Positions 6,234 through 14,953 are shown, counted from the stretch's first letter. The stretch: 17,140 bases of DNA from JBEKTY01 sp049515555 (GCA_049515555.1 JBEKTY010000168.1:1-17140); one strand, 5' to 3'. Numbers and translations are program-made. The notes: generated by a model from the letters alone, not told the origin.

Positions 6234-7907
6234 TCAATGGCCTCGCGGCTGTGTCGCCGAGCCGCCCCAGTGCTGACGCGTCGCGATGGGCACGTAGCCG
6301 ATTTCCTTGCCCTTGGGCGGGGTGACCAGCAGCGCGGGGTCAAGATCGCATAGCGCTGCTACCGTGGGTGGGGCGAGGTAATCGCGATCCTTCGGCCAGG
6401 AGCGATGAATCTTCTCCACTCGTGCCTGCATCTGCTCACGTTCGTCTTTGGTGAGACCCGCATTGAGCAGCGCCGGCTGATCGGCAAAACGATACCAGTA
6501 ATACGTCACCACGCTGCCGTCGCCAAGCCGCGCCTGGAACGGGCCAGCAACGGGCCCGGGGTTCTTCCAGCAACTATTCGGCTCCTCGGGCGTCGTGTAA
6601 GGTTCGGACACCGGCTCGGAGGGACGATCAAAACTCAAGCTCGCGAGCTTCGTGTCTGCGGGTACGGCCTCCGGTGAGACCGGGGTCCACTCCGGTTTGT
6701 GGTTTGCGTTGGTGGTGAGATGAAAATACTCCGGCAGTTTGACGACTGAACCGTTGGCGGTCTTGGTGCGCGTTAGCTGACCGCTCCACCGGTAGCCGAA
6801 GGTCAGCGGGTCGGGCGTCAGCGGTGTGGCAAATGTCTTCCACGCCAGCGGAACTGGCTCCTCCCCCGGTTTCGGTGGCCAAATCTTCCACCCCGCACCA
6901 CCGTCGTTGACTTTCTGCACCACAGCGCCCTGGGGATTGATCGAGCCGCTAGCCGCTGCGCCGCCGTCGAACCATCGTTTCACATCGTTCCAGAGCGCGT
7001 CCTTGTTGTACACGGTGACGCGATGCACCAGCACGGAGTTGCCATCGGCGTCGACGGGGAACAACGTGGACGCGGTGCGCAAGTAGGACTCCCCCTTTGC
7101 GCCTTCGAAGACTGCGGCCGGCACGTACGCTGTCTCCATCGAAATCGGCTTATTCGGCTGGCCCGGGCGCGAGTCCAGCAACTTGCCGGCCCACTCGGGT
7201 TTCTTCACCGTGGCGTGCGACCAGAAGTAAGGCGTGAAGAACGCGACGGGGCCCTTGAAGTTCTTCGTGCTCAGAAACAACGTCCAGGAGTTATCGCCGG
7301 TGGGCACATTGGCATCATCCGTAGTAGCCTTCGTCGGTGTGAGCGGCAGCGCGAGATAGCCGTAGCCGAAAAGCTGGCCGCACGCACCTTGGCGAATGTT
7401 CACTCCGTCGATCGGGAAAAGCAACCACGGGCTGAGCTGGGCCACGCCATAGAGACCGCGATCCCCCCAACCGTGCGCGGGACCGTTTGCGATCGCGCTG
7501 AAGTTCGGTCCCACGCCGCCCATGATGAACTTCGGCGTCGCGGTGGGAAAACGCGTGTCGGTCCACCAGCCGAGACCGCCTTCGATATCCGAATAGAGGT
7601 TGGCGGGCGCCGGACCGTCATGCTGCGGGTGCATCCACGTGCCGTAGAGTCCGCTTTGAAACCGATGCCCCGGATACTTCTCGACCAGCGGCCACGCCGC
7701 CGTATAGAAGGAGTAGCCGACGTTGAACGACGCGGGCGACTGACTGTGGGCCACCATCAGATAACCGCCTACGTTCACTTCCCGAATCTTGTCGCCGGCT
7801 TGCGCCGGCGTTGCAAGGACGCTCGCCGCGGACAGCCAGACGGTCGTTCCGGTAACAAGGCAAAGAACGACAAGGGGGTTCGCGATGCCTGTCTCGAAGC
7901 GTTTCAT
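6234..7907 (-). CDS. Secreted protein of unknown family, 557 aa
   Basis: I do not recognise a named domain. It has a signal peptide (hydrophobic 10-31, cleavage near AQA-GD at 37) and no later membrane segment, so the mature protein is probably periplasmic or extracellular. The mature part is rich in Trp, Gly, Pro and Tyr, e.g. GGYLMVAHSQSPASFNVGYS, HRFQSGLYGTWMHPQHDG, LYSDIEGGLGWWTDTRFP and FFTPYFWSH, typical of beta-rich carbohydrate-binding or hydrolytic proteins. Its C-terminus (~500-530) has a charged helix with KDEREQMQARVEKIHRSW. The start is firm: AGGAG five bases before ATG, with an ATGA overlap to the esterase gene. Given the neighbours, a glycan-related role is likely, but function is open. 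Confidence 0.75.
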   Translation of the reverse strand: MKRFETGIANPLVVLCLVTGTTVWLSAASVLATPAQAGDKIREVNVGGYLMVAHSQSPASFNVGYSFYTAAWPLVEKYPGHRFQSGLYGTWMHPQHDGPAPANLYSDIEGGLGWWTDTRFPTATPKFIMGGVGPNFSAIANGPAHGWGDRGLYGVAQLSPWLLFPIDGVNIRQGACGQLFGYGYLALPLTPTKATTDDANVPTGDNSWTLFLSTKNFKGPVAFFTPYFWSHATVKKPEWAGKLLDSRPGQPNKPISMETAYVPAAVFEGAKGESYLRTASTLFPVDADGNSVLVHRVTVYNKDALWNDVKRWFDGGAAASGSINPQGAVVQKVNDGGAGWKIWPPKPGEEPVPLAWKTFATPLTPDPLTFGYRWSGQLTRTKTANGSVVKLPEYFHLTTNANHKPEWTPVSPEAVPADTKLASLSFDRPSEPVSEPYTTPEEPNSCWKNPGPVAGPFQARLGDGSVVTYYWYRFADQPALLNAGLTKDEREQMQARVEKIHRSWPKDRDYLAPPTVAALCDLDPALLVTPPKGKEIGYVPIATRQHWGGSATQPRGH

Positions 7908-9130
7908 TGCTTCTCCTGTTTCTGGGGCTTATCGAGATTCACCATTGCGTCGGCAAAGGCCTTGCCTATCGGCGCCATGATCTTGGCGGCGCCAAGATAG
8001 TGATAGCCCCCGTTGGAGGTGGCCTTCAGGCGTTTCCACTCTTTCGGCGTGAAGTTCTCAGCCATGATCTTCATCTTGTTCTCCCATGATCCCGCCTTCG
8101 GATCCTTCTTCATCTCTTCAGCGACCCTCGCGTCCACCTTCGGCCAGCATGCATCCATCCGCATTTGCAGCGATTCCAAGTAATCATCCCAAAAGGGTGC
8201 CGTCTGCACCGCCACCACGTTTTCTTTGAACTCGGAAAGCAATGTCGGTGCGACCTGGGCCTGGCGGAAGTACATCTGGCCGCCCGGCTTCCTATCTTCC
8301 TTCACGCCGCCAATCCCCATGACCCCGATCACGAAGGGCATCTTTGGCGCCGACAGATCCTTGCGCACGTCGCGGATGAACTGCGCCAGCAGTTGGCTGT
8401 ACATGTTGTACCCGCCGGGCTGGTTGCATTTGTCGTACGTCCACGTGCTGACCAGATCGTTGAACCCTTGGAACCAGACGAAACCGGCCAATTCATAGCC
8501 CTGACCCGGATCGTAATCCGGTACCACCCGCTTGATATCCTTCAGCACCTTCCGCACATGCGCGATCATCAGGCGGTAGGACACACCCGTGGCTTTGATC
8601 TTTTCAGCTTTGTCTTTTTCCATGTCGTTGCCCGAATTCTTGCGCGCGTTGAACTCGAAGTCGCTCCACACGAATGGCCCGGCGCCGGGTGGACGGAAAT
8701 CGGTGTGCAGATCCTTGCCACCCCAAGAGGTTTTGATGATCAGGATGGGCTCGCCCAGCAGCTTCTCCATGTAGATGCCGAACGTGAATTCCGGACCAAT
8801 CTCGTTGGGCGAGGCGCCGAAGCCTGCGGTCAGTTTGCCCTTCTGCTCGGTCGTATCGTCGCCGGCGCAGCCGACCGACGAAATCCAGACCTTCTGGCAC
8901 ACGCGTGGTTTGCCATCGGCATTGCGCATCTCCTTGAGGATCGGCGCCGTCTTCGGATCATCGGCCATGGAATCGAACGTCGAGACGTTCACATGGCCCT
9001 GCATGTTCGACTGCCCCGCGAGGATGAATACCTTCAGCGGCTTGGCCGCCGCCTGGCTCGCGATCCCAGACATCAGGCCAGCAACTACTGCAATCATCAT
9101 ACATTTCATACTCTGTTCTTTCTTTCTCAT
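7904..9130 (-). CDS. Secreted SGNH/SASA-type carbohydrate acetylesterase
   Basis: 408 residues from the ATG at 9130, which has AAAGGA upstream and directly precedes a signal peptide (MMIAVVAGLMSGIASQAAA). The longer frame to 9217 would put 29 basic residues before it and is unlikely. Family marks of the sialate-O-acetylesterase-like (SASA, CE6-related) SGNH hydrolases: block I FILAGQSNMQGH with nucleophile Ser41, an IIKTSWGGKDLH block, WFQGFND at ~219-225 (block III), and GGYHYLG with catalytic His377. These enzymes remove O-acetyl groups from sugars; in environmental bacteria the substrate is usually an acetylated polysaccharide rather than sialic acid. Start and stop both overlap neighbours by ATGA. 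Its first ~80 bases resemble those of the GH2 gene. Confidence 0.85.
   Translation of the reverse strand: MRKKEQSMKCMMIAVVAGLMSGIASQAAAKPLKVFILAGQSNMQGHVNVSTFDSMADDPKTAPILKEMRNADGKPRVCQKVWISSVGCAGDDTTEQKGKLTAGFGASPNEIGPEFTFGIYMEKLLGEPILIIKTSWGGKDLHTDFRPPGAGPFVWSDFEFNARKNSGNDMEKDKAEKIKATGVSYRLMIAHVRKVLKDIKRVVPDYDPGQGYELAGFVWFQGFNDLVSTWTYDKCNQPGGYNMYSQLLAQFIRDVRKDLSAPKMPFVIGVMGIGGVKEDRKPGGQMYFRQAQVAPTLLSEFKENVVAVQTAPFWDDYLESLQMRMDACWPKVDARVAEEMKKDPKAGSWENKMKIMAENFTPKEWKRLKATSNGGYHYLGAAKIMAPIGKAFADAMVNLDKPQKQEKQ
7913..7917 (-). promoter_or_regulatory. Shine-Dalgarno AGGAG inside the esterase gene's end
   Basis: AGGAG lies five bases before the ATG (7907-7905) of the 557-aa protein and within the final Gln/Glu-rich codons of the acetylesterase gene. 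With the ATGA overlap it supports re-initiation or coupled translation and fixes the start. Confidence 0.6.
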
Positions 9131-9150
9131 GGCGTTCCTTTCTTTGTCGT
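9051..9150 (-). repeat. Start-site/signal-peptide cassette, copy A
   Basis: About 100 bases spanning the end of the 71-codon ORF, the ATGA junction and the first ~27 codons of the acetylesterase gene. By hand alignment about 77 of 100 positions match copy B at 12424-12523 with no gaps, including AACGCCATGAGA at the start and ATGATGATTGCA and GGCCTGATG in the signal peptide. The mature proteins downstream are unrelated. Confidence 0.6.
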
Positions 9151-9342
9151 GTTTCTTACGATGCCGCTTTCCGCCTGCACGCTTGCCACCCCCAGTGCAA
9201 ACGTTGCGCTTGCACAAACAACTGCCAGCGTACTCTGCAACTCACCTGAAACATTTCGAGAAGTTTCTCTCGTCATACTCTTCACAATTTGTCCGATCAT
9301 CGCTTCTGCTGCCGGCTGTGTTGGTGGAGTGAATGGTTTCAT
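9127..9342 (-). CDS. Small 71-aa protein with one membrane-like segment, coupled on both sides
   Basis: The ATG (9342-9340) overlaps the TGA of the GH2 gene as ATGA. The TGA (9129-9127) overlaps the ATG of the acetylesterase gene as ATGA. Two such exact junctions, like those between the large genes, argue that it is translated. The peptide starts MKPFTPPTQPAAEAMIGQIV, has a hydrophobic stretch at ~38-57 (TLAVVCASATFALGVASVQA) and a basic tail NTTKKGTP. It could be a small membrane protein or a late signal/anchor peptide; no family is recognised. No good Shine-Dalgarno sits close to its start, so it would depend on coupling. Base use (many GCA, GTT, TTT) is more AT-rich than its neighbours. 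The alternative is a spacer that happens to be open. Confidence 0.45.
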   Translation of the reverse strand: MKPFTPPTQPAAEAMIGQIVKSMTRETSRNVSGELQSTLAVVCASATFALGVASVQAESGIVRNTTKKGTP

Positions 9343-12300
9343 TGAGATGTGACCAACCGCACCTCCCGAAGGCTGGCCCAATCCCCATCCGGCAGCCCGG
9401 TCACCCGCAGGCGCACGTGGCGGACGCCTTTGGCCGTAAAGGCCAGCTGGTGGTGTCCACTGAAGGAATTCTTCCGCTGGTCGCTCAAGGTGGCCCAAGC
9501 CGTACCATCGGTCGACCCCTCAAGGATATAACAATAGCCGGCGTGGTCGAATTCCCAGTCCAGGGTGCAGCCTGTCAGGTCGCACGGTTGGTCCAAGTCC
9601 ACTTGCCACCATTGATCCGCCGTGTTCGTGGCGGCGCACCAGCGCGTGGATTCATCGCCATCCAAGGCCTTTTCGGGGCCGTAGGTGGCGGATTGGCTCG
9701 AGGAAGCTGTGGCCTTGCCCTTCAGCGGTTCTGGCGCGGCCAGCAATTCGCGTGCGGCCTCCGGCGCAAGTTCGACTTGCGGATTGAACCTAGCCGAGCC
9801 GGCATAATCGTACAGGGTGCCGAGCAGGTGGCTGGCGGCGGCGTCATTCAGCGAGGCTAAATCGCTCGCACACACCAGCAACCGCCCCGGCCCCACCTTG
9901 GCCTCGAAAATCAGGCCAAGTTTGTGAACGCGGTCGAGGTTGTCCACGACTTGCACGATCGGCCGGATCTCCTTCGCCAACCCGTCGAGGATGACCGGAC
10001 GGCTGTTGGTCAGGATGTGGAACCACTGCCAGTCGCTGTGGAACTCCGTGGGGAACCCGGCCAGGGCCGGATGGTTGGGATCGCAGAGGATGCCCATCGT
10101 GCCGGGCTTGTTCTTGAACATGGGCCAGCACCAAAAGTCCGTGGCAAATCCACCCCCGACGCTTCGCAAGATCTTCGACTTGGCCTCGGGAATAAACACC
10201 ACGCGGCTGCCCTGCGCGAGCAAAGCCATCTCGGCACTGCCAAGTTTGCGCGCCAGGTGCACGCCTGAAGCGTTCTTGACCACCTCCCGCGAGGGATAAA
10301 CCCACATGGGATAGCAAGTCGCCACCGGCTCCCCTTCGAGGGCGAGAGTCAGGTCCAGCCGGGTGGGTTTCCGGAGGTCAGCCAGTGGCGCGGTTATCAC
10401 TCCGAGCTGGCGCAGCCCGCCTTGTTCGACCCGGCCGACGCGCAGCTTTCCGGCAGCCGCTTTGCGGCCCCGGCGGTCCTGGATTGCCCAGGCCACGCTC
10501 ACGTTGGCAAGGTCCTTCTCGCCGTAATGGGCCAGTTCGATGTTGGCGCTGAACGTCTCATCCACGGTCCATGTGTATTTTGGAAATCGCGCCAACAAGA
10601 CGATCGGGCTGCAGAATTGCCGCCATTCCTGCGCGGTGATGAGGCCCTTGCTCTCCATGAAGGCGTCGAGCATTCCCACCAGCGCCGTGCCCTGTCCGGG
10701 AAAGTCCTGCAAGTCGAGCAACTGGAAGCCGCCAAAACGGTGCGTGCGCAGGGCCGCCTCGATGTCTGCGCGGTAGCAGAGCGCGGCGAGCTTGCCGGAG
10801 GCGCGGAATAATTCGTCCGCCTGGTCGAGCATGCCGGCGGCGGCAAGCTTGTCCCGCCAATGCTCAAAGTTGCGCGCCCGGAATACACCTGTATATTTCA
10901 CTATCTCGCGGAAGTGCGGATAGACGGTGAACTGGCCGATCTCGTGCCCGATGACTGGAATTGGCAGCCCGGCGATGCCGGTGGAATAATCGTGCCAAGT
11001 CCCGGGAGGGCCGACCTGAATGTGCCCGTTGCCGCCGTCCACGGTGGCATAGGATCCGCGCACGTTGTGCATGGGGCCACCCCGGGCCGTGTGCGTACGG
11101 ACGGTGGTCCAGTAATCGTCGCCTTCGGCGAGCGACGGATCCCAAAAGTAGTTGTTCGATCCCTGGGTGTAAAGATGGCGCCGATCGCGCTGCCGGAGCT
11201 GACGGACCATGTCGCCCATGACCGCGCGGCTGCCGCTGCACTCGTTGCCCAGGGCCATCATCACGAACGACGGGTGGTTGCCGTAAGTCTTCAGGATGCA
11301 CTCGGCCTCGGGCATCAGGCCGTCGCGTTGAGCGGCCTCGTACCCGCCCCAATAAGGCAGTTCCGGCTGCAGATAAAGGCCGAGCTGGTCCGCCGCCTCG
11401 AACGCCGCTTCCGGCGGGGTCCAGGTGTGGAAGCGGACATGGTTGATGCCGTATTCCTGACACACCGCGAAATACTTGCGCCAGCCCGCGGCGTCCATCG
11501 GCGAATGCCCGGTGAGCGGGAATACGCAGCCGTCATGCTTACCACGAAGGAAGGTGGTGCGGCCGTTGATGGCGAACTGGGTCTTCGGGTGGGTGATCTC
11601 ACGCAGGCCAAAAGTCACGGTGCGTTCGTCGCTCGCCTCGGCGGCGGCGAGCCAGATCACCAATCGGTAGAGATTGGGATGAAATTCGTCCCAGAGCTGC
11701 GCGCCCCGGCCCAGCGGCGCTTGGACCGTGGTGAAACCGCCTTCGTTCTCCCAAGCCACATTGACGGAAGGCAAGTCAATGGATACGCCCGGCCCCTTGA
11801 TCGAGCCGGTTAGTTTGCCTTGCCCGGCTTGGCCGGAGGCGCTGGAAACGCGCACTTGGATGACAGCCGATTTGTTGGTCACATCCGGGTATACCTGCAC
11901 ATCGTCGAGCGACACTGACGGGCGAGCCTGCAGCTCAATCCGCCCAATGATTCCGTTCCAGTTGCCTTGCGTGTTGTCGGACCATTGGTGCGCCTCGACG
12001 TTGAACGGCTTGCGGGTGTTGTCCACGACAATGGTCAGACGATGGGCGCCCGGCGTGAGCTGGCCTAGGGCATATTCCTGGGGCGTACACAGGATCATGC
12101 TGTCGCCGCACGGCTTGCCGTCCAGCCAGACCTGGGAGTACTTGGTGCGCTCGAGGAAGAGCGTCGCGCGCTGGTTTCGCCAGGTTTCCGGGATCGTCAC
12201 CTCGCGATCGTACCACGCCGGCCCGTTGAAAGGATACAGCCGCGTCAGCCCGCCAGCCCAGCGGTCCGGATTCTCCCGGCCCTTCCGGTTCGTCTCCGTG

Positions 12301-12503
12301 GTACCCGGCAGGTTGATGGTGTCGGCGAACCGCAATTCCGGCAGAGCTTGCTGTTTGGTTCCGGGCGCTGGCCCGCCCATCGCGAACCGCCATTCGCCCG
12401 CGAGCGGGAGAACGGCGGCCACTGCTCGGCCGGCGATCCCCGGCATCAGGCCGAGAACCGCTGCAATCATCATGAACTTCCTACTCAGTCCTTTGTCTCT
12501 CAT
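9339..12503 (-). CDS. Secreted GH2-family glycoside hydrolase with C-terminal discoidin (F5/8C, CBM32-like) domain
   Basis: 1054 residues from the ATG at 12503, which overlaps the upstream stop by ATGA and begins a signal peptide (FMMIAAVLGLMPGIAGRAVA). The longer frame to 12620 adds 39 charged residues and is rejected. Order: GH2 sugar-binding jelly-roll (~30-195: PLAGEWRF, GPAWYDREVTIPE, RATLFLERTKYSQVWLDGK), Ig-like domain (~200-300), TIM-barrel (~310-590), further beta domains, then F5/8C (~927-1053: ATYGPEKALDGDESTRWCA, WWQVDLDQP). MALGNE (Glu421) fits the acid/base motif and IGHEIGQ (Glu521) the nucleophile. GH2 covers beta-galactosidases, beta-glucuronidases, beta-mannosidases and others; I cannot assign which. 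The discoidin domain suggests binding to a glycan surface. Confidence 0.85.
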   Translation of the reverse strand: MRDKGLSRKFMMIAAVLGLMPGIAGRAVAAVLPLAGEWRFAMGGPAPGTKQQALPELRFADTINLPGTTETNRKGRENPDRWAGGLTRLYPFNGPAWYDREVTIPETWRNQRATLFLERTKYSQVWLDGKPCGDSMILCTPQEYALGQLTPGAHRLTIVVDNTRKPFNVEAHQWSDNTQGNWNGIIGRIELQARPSVSLDDVQVYPDVTNKSAVIQVRVSSASGQAGQGKLTGSIKGPGVSIDLPSVNVAWENEGGFTTVQAPLGRGAQLWDEFHPNLYRLVIWLAAAEASDERTVTFGLREITHPKTQFAINGRTTFLRGKHDGCVFPLTGHSPMDAAGWRKYFAVCQEYGINHVRFHTWTPPEAAFEAADQLGLYLQPELPYWGGYEAAQRDGLMPEAECILKTYGNHPSFVMMALGNECSGSRAVMGDMVRQLRQRDRRHLYTQGSNNYFWDPSLAEGDDYWTTVRTHTARGGPMHNVRGSYATVDGGNGHIQVGPPGTWHDYSTGIAGLPIPVIGHEIGQFTVYPHFREIVKYTGVFRARNFEHWRDKLAAAGMLDQADELFRASGKLAALCYRADIEAALRTHRFGGFQLLDLQDFPGQGTALVGMLDAFMESKGLITAQEWRQFCSPIVLLARFPKYTWTVDETFSANIELAHYGEKDLANVSVAWAIQDRRGRKAAAGKLRVGRVEQGGLRQLGVITAPLADLRKPTRLDLTLALEGEPVATCYPMWVYPSREVVKNASGVHLARKLGSAEMALLAQGSRVVFIPEAKSKILRSVGGGFATDFWCWPMFKNKPGTMGILCDPNHPALAGFPTEFHSDWQWFHILTNSRPVILDGLAKEIRPIVQVVDNLDRVHKLGLIFEAKVGPGRLLVCASDLASLNDAAASHLLGTLYDYAGSARFNPQVELAPEAARELLAAPEPLKGKATASSSQSATYGPEKALDGDESTRWCAATNTADQWWQVDLDQPCDLTGCTLDWEFDHAGYCYILEGSTDGTAWATLSDQRKNSFSGHHQLAFTAKGVRHVRLRVTGLPDGDWASLREVRLVTSQ

Positions 12504-12523
12504 GGCGTTCGTTTCTTTATGTT
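12424..12523 (-). repeat. Start-site/signal-peptide cassette, copy B
   Basis: Counterpart of 9051-9150. It covers the last codons of the PDZ/HEAT gene (ending NIKKRTP; copy A ends NTTKKGTP), the ATGA overlap, and the signal-peptide codons of the GH2 gene (MMIAAVLGLMPGIAG; copy A MMIAVVAGLMSGIAS). Confidence 0.6.
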
Positions 12524-14953
12524 CTTCGAGGCATCCCCGCTTGCGGATGCTTTTGCGATGAAATCCTTCAGGGACACCAACGTCGGCGCATCCTTGCTCG
12601 CTTCGATTTCGGCGATACACTTGTCAAATGCCTTCGCCCCGTCCGGCCATTCCGGACGTTTTTTTCGCAACTGCGGCAGGACCTCCTTGGCGTGGACGCC
12701 GTAGCGCTTAAGGCATTTCAGCCTCGCCCGAAAATCATTACCCCATCGCCACTCGATCGTCGATACACATAGTTCCATGCCCTCGCGGATGTGCAGGCGC
12801 GCGAGAAGATGAAGACCAGCCGTGCGGATGCCGTCGGCAAACATCTCGTCGCTTGGCGCCATTTCTTCGATCGCCTTGATGATCTCCGGCAGCATGACCG
12901 CCAGGTCCCGGTCGGTCAGTTTGTTCAAGTAAGGCGCAACGCAATCGCGGACAACGCTGTCGTCGTTCCGCAACAGTGCCCGCATTGCCGGATAGAGCAA
13001 CTGCCGGTCGACGCCATCCAGTGAATTGTTTAGGATGGTCGGTGTGTCGGTTCCGGGGCCGGGCGTGAACAGTGCGGTGGCGAGGAATAGGTCCGTCCTC
13101 CCGCGTGGATCGTCCGGATTCCGGTTCGCCGCCAGCGCCAGCAGATCGTTCACGCAGGTCTTGCGAACCGCCGGGCTGAGTCGCGCAATGGCGTTGCACG
13201 CCAGACTTACCATCCACGGGTCCGGATCCTTGAGCATGGCTCGCAGTTGCGGCGCGGCAGCATCGGCGCGCGAACCCAGAGCAACAATCGCCATGCAGGC
13301 GCCGTAGCGACCGTAGCGGTCGGAAACGGCCAGCAACTTCTGCAGAGTCGGCACGAAATCGCCCTCGCGCCGGCCCAGTGCCTGCCCGGAACGCATCCGC
13401 ACCGCCGGCGACCAACTCGACAGGCCGGCCAGCAACTCGTCGGTCTTGCGCTGGTCGTACCCGCTGTTGCCGCTGACGGGATAGAAGTCGCGCCCGGCGG
13501 CAATAACCTCCTTGACCTCACCGGCTTTCAGCGGTGGCACGACACTGGTCTTCTTGCCCATCACAAACAGGCTCTTGAGCGGCAGGCCGTAGGACAGGAG
13601 GTAGGCGCCCGTCAAATCCCAATCGGTATAGTTCTTGTTTTCTTCACCCGCCTCAATTTCCTGGTAAACGAAGCCGCCTTTCCAGTTTCGGGCCAGGTCA
13701 TAATACCAGCTCTGTTCCTTCAGGTAAGCGCCCGTGGCCAACGGACCGCCGTGGGATACGCCGGGCAGCGCCCACAGCATGTTCCAGAAGTTACCACAAT
13801 GTCCGTGTTCTCGCTCGTCGTACGCCGCCGTGGCCATCCGGGAATAGAACGACGTCGCCTCGCGATCGCCCAGCAGGTCGAAAAGCACCGCCCCGCAAGA
13901 ACATTTGCCGTTGTCGTCATGCGAAGCCCACGGCACGTGATCGCCGTAAGGAATGGCGCCCTTGTCGACATACCAGCGCAGCAAGCGGATGGACCGCTGA
14001 ATCGCCCGGTCGAGGGCCGGATCGTTCACGCCCGCCTGGCGGGCCAGCACAAGCGAGATGGTCATCGGCAGCCCGATTTGGTTCATGCCGCCGTAGCCTT
14101 CCGAATGGCCGTCAGGCAGGGCCGCACAATGCCCCCACATCCCGTTCATGCACTGGGCCTTCACTGCTTCCATCGTGGTGCGTTTGAGTTCCGGCACGAT
14201 CGATCGATCCTCGGTGGCCAGGACATACTCGGCCAAGAACAGGTTCCCGTACGCGTAATACCAGTTCCACGTGCCCGGTTTGAGCGATGCCGCCACCTTC
14301 CTGGCATAGTCGGCCAGAATGGGGCGGTATTCCTCCTTGCCGCTGGCCAGCAGCGCTAACGCATTGAGGTCTATGGGTATGTCGGCCTCTTTCAAACCTT
14401 CCTTGGCGATGAGCCGGCAGCCTTGCTCGAAGATCTTCTTCGACTTCGGACAATTGTACGGCGCGGTGTCGCCGTACGCGCTCCAGACCTGCAGCTTCAG
14501 TTCGACGTTCGTGCTCTGCCCCTCGCGCCAGCGGATCAGCCGCAACACGCCCGTCTTCTCTTCGGCCGCCGTGATGGCGCGGCCGAAGCCCTTCCGCGCG
14601 TCGTCCGAGAACGGCTTGTCGTTGATACCCAGAATCACGTCGTTGGTGCGTAGAACACCATCCGCCGGAGAGCCCGCAGCAACCGACGTAATCAAGATCT
14701 GCCGGGACGCGGCCGTTTGATCCTCGTGCCGGAAGAATATCCAACCGCGCGCCCCGGTGGGCCCCAGCAGCCAATCGTGGTTCTGGTCTCGCTTGCCCCC
14801 CTGGGTGAAGTCCGGAATCGTCGCCTTTTCCGCGGCTGGCGCGCCGCAAGCCGTGTCCATGCACCCAAGCGTCAATGCGCTGAACAGGATCACGGCATTG
14901 GAGAATCGGAGGACGTGCCCAGAACCGATACCCAGAATTGTCTTTGCGTTCAT
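12500..14953 (-). CDS. Secreted PDZ / alpha-toroid / HEAT-repeat protein, DUF6288-like
   Basis: 817 residues from the ATG at 14953, which has AAAGGA seven bases upstream; the frame to 15085 would overlap the previous gene and lacks signal-peptide character. The N-terminus has a hydrophobic export segment (AVILFSALTLGCMD). Next comes a motif I associate with DUF6288 proteins (PDFTQGG ... HDWLLGPTGARGWIF), then a PDZ-like domain (~84-156: VAAGSPADGVLRTNDVILGI). A helical region (~170-456) has Trp, Gly-His and Cys motifs (GTWNWYYAYGNLFLAEYVLA, WGHCAALPDGHSEGYGG, HGHCGNFWN) in an alpha/alpha-toroid pattern. HEAT-like helical repeats run from ~500 to ~640. The family has no known reaction that I can name; the toroid suggests a lyase- or prenyltransferase-like fold. 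It lies 34 bases after the M60 gene and overlaps the GH2 gene by ATGA. Confidence 0.7.
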   Translation of the reverse strand: MNAKTILGIGSGHVLRFSNAVILFSALTLGCMDTACGAPAAEKATIPDFTQGGKRDQNHDWLLGPTGARGWIFFRHEDQTAASRQILITSVAAGSPADGVLRTNDVILGINDKPFSDDARKGFGRAITAAEEKTGVLRLIRWREGQSTNVELKLQVWSAYGDTAPYNCPKSKKIFEQGCRLIAKEGLKEADIPIDLNALALLASGKEEYRPILADYARKVAASLKPGTWNWYYAYGNLFLAEYVLATEDRSIVPELKRTTMEAVKAQCMNGMWGHCAALPDGHSEGYGGMNQIGLPMTISLVLARQAGVNDPALDRAIQRSIRLLRWYVDKGAIPYGDHVPWASHDDNGKCSCGAVLFDLLGDREATSFYSRMATAAYDEREHGHCGNFWNMLWALPGVSHGGPLATGAYLKEQSWYYDLARNWKGGFVYQEIEAGEENKNYTDWDLTGAYLLSYGLPLKSLFVMGKKTSVVPPLKAGEVKEVIAAGRDFYPVSGNSGYDQRKTDELLAGLSSWSPAVRMRSGQALGRREGDFVPTLQKLLAVSDRYGRYGACMAIVALGSRADAAAPQLRAMLKDPDPWMVSLACNAIARLSPAVRKTCVNDLLALAANRNPDDPRGRTDLFLATALFTPGPGTDTPTILNNSLDGVDRQLLYPAMRALLRNDDSVVRDCVAPYLNKLTDRDLAVMLPEIIKAIEEMAPSDEMFADGIRTAGLHLLARLHIREGMELCVSTIEWRWGNDFRARLKCLKRYGVHAKEVLPQLRKKRPEWPDGAKAFDKCIAEIEASKDAPTLVSLKDFIAKASASGDASKNIKKRTP

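Noticed and set aside
7023..8000. 325-codon plus-strand ORF opposite the 557-aa gene
   Set aside because: Arg-rich shadow frame with no domain; it crosses the end of one minus-strand gene and the start of another.
8165..9352. 395-codon plus-strand ORF opposite the acetylesterase gene
   Set aside because: It is antisense to a gene with clear SGNH motifs; the translation is His/Leu/Arg-rich without domains, typical of a shadow in GC-rich DNA.
10860..11813. 317-codon plus-strand ORF opposite the GH2 gene
   Set aside because: Antisense to the GH2 barrel, whose motifs are clear; no family features of its own.
13247..14359. 370-codon plus-strand ORF opposite the PDZ/HEAT gene
   Set aside because: Antisense shadow with low-complexity Gln/His/Arg-rich sequence and no start signals.
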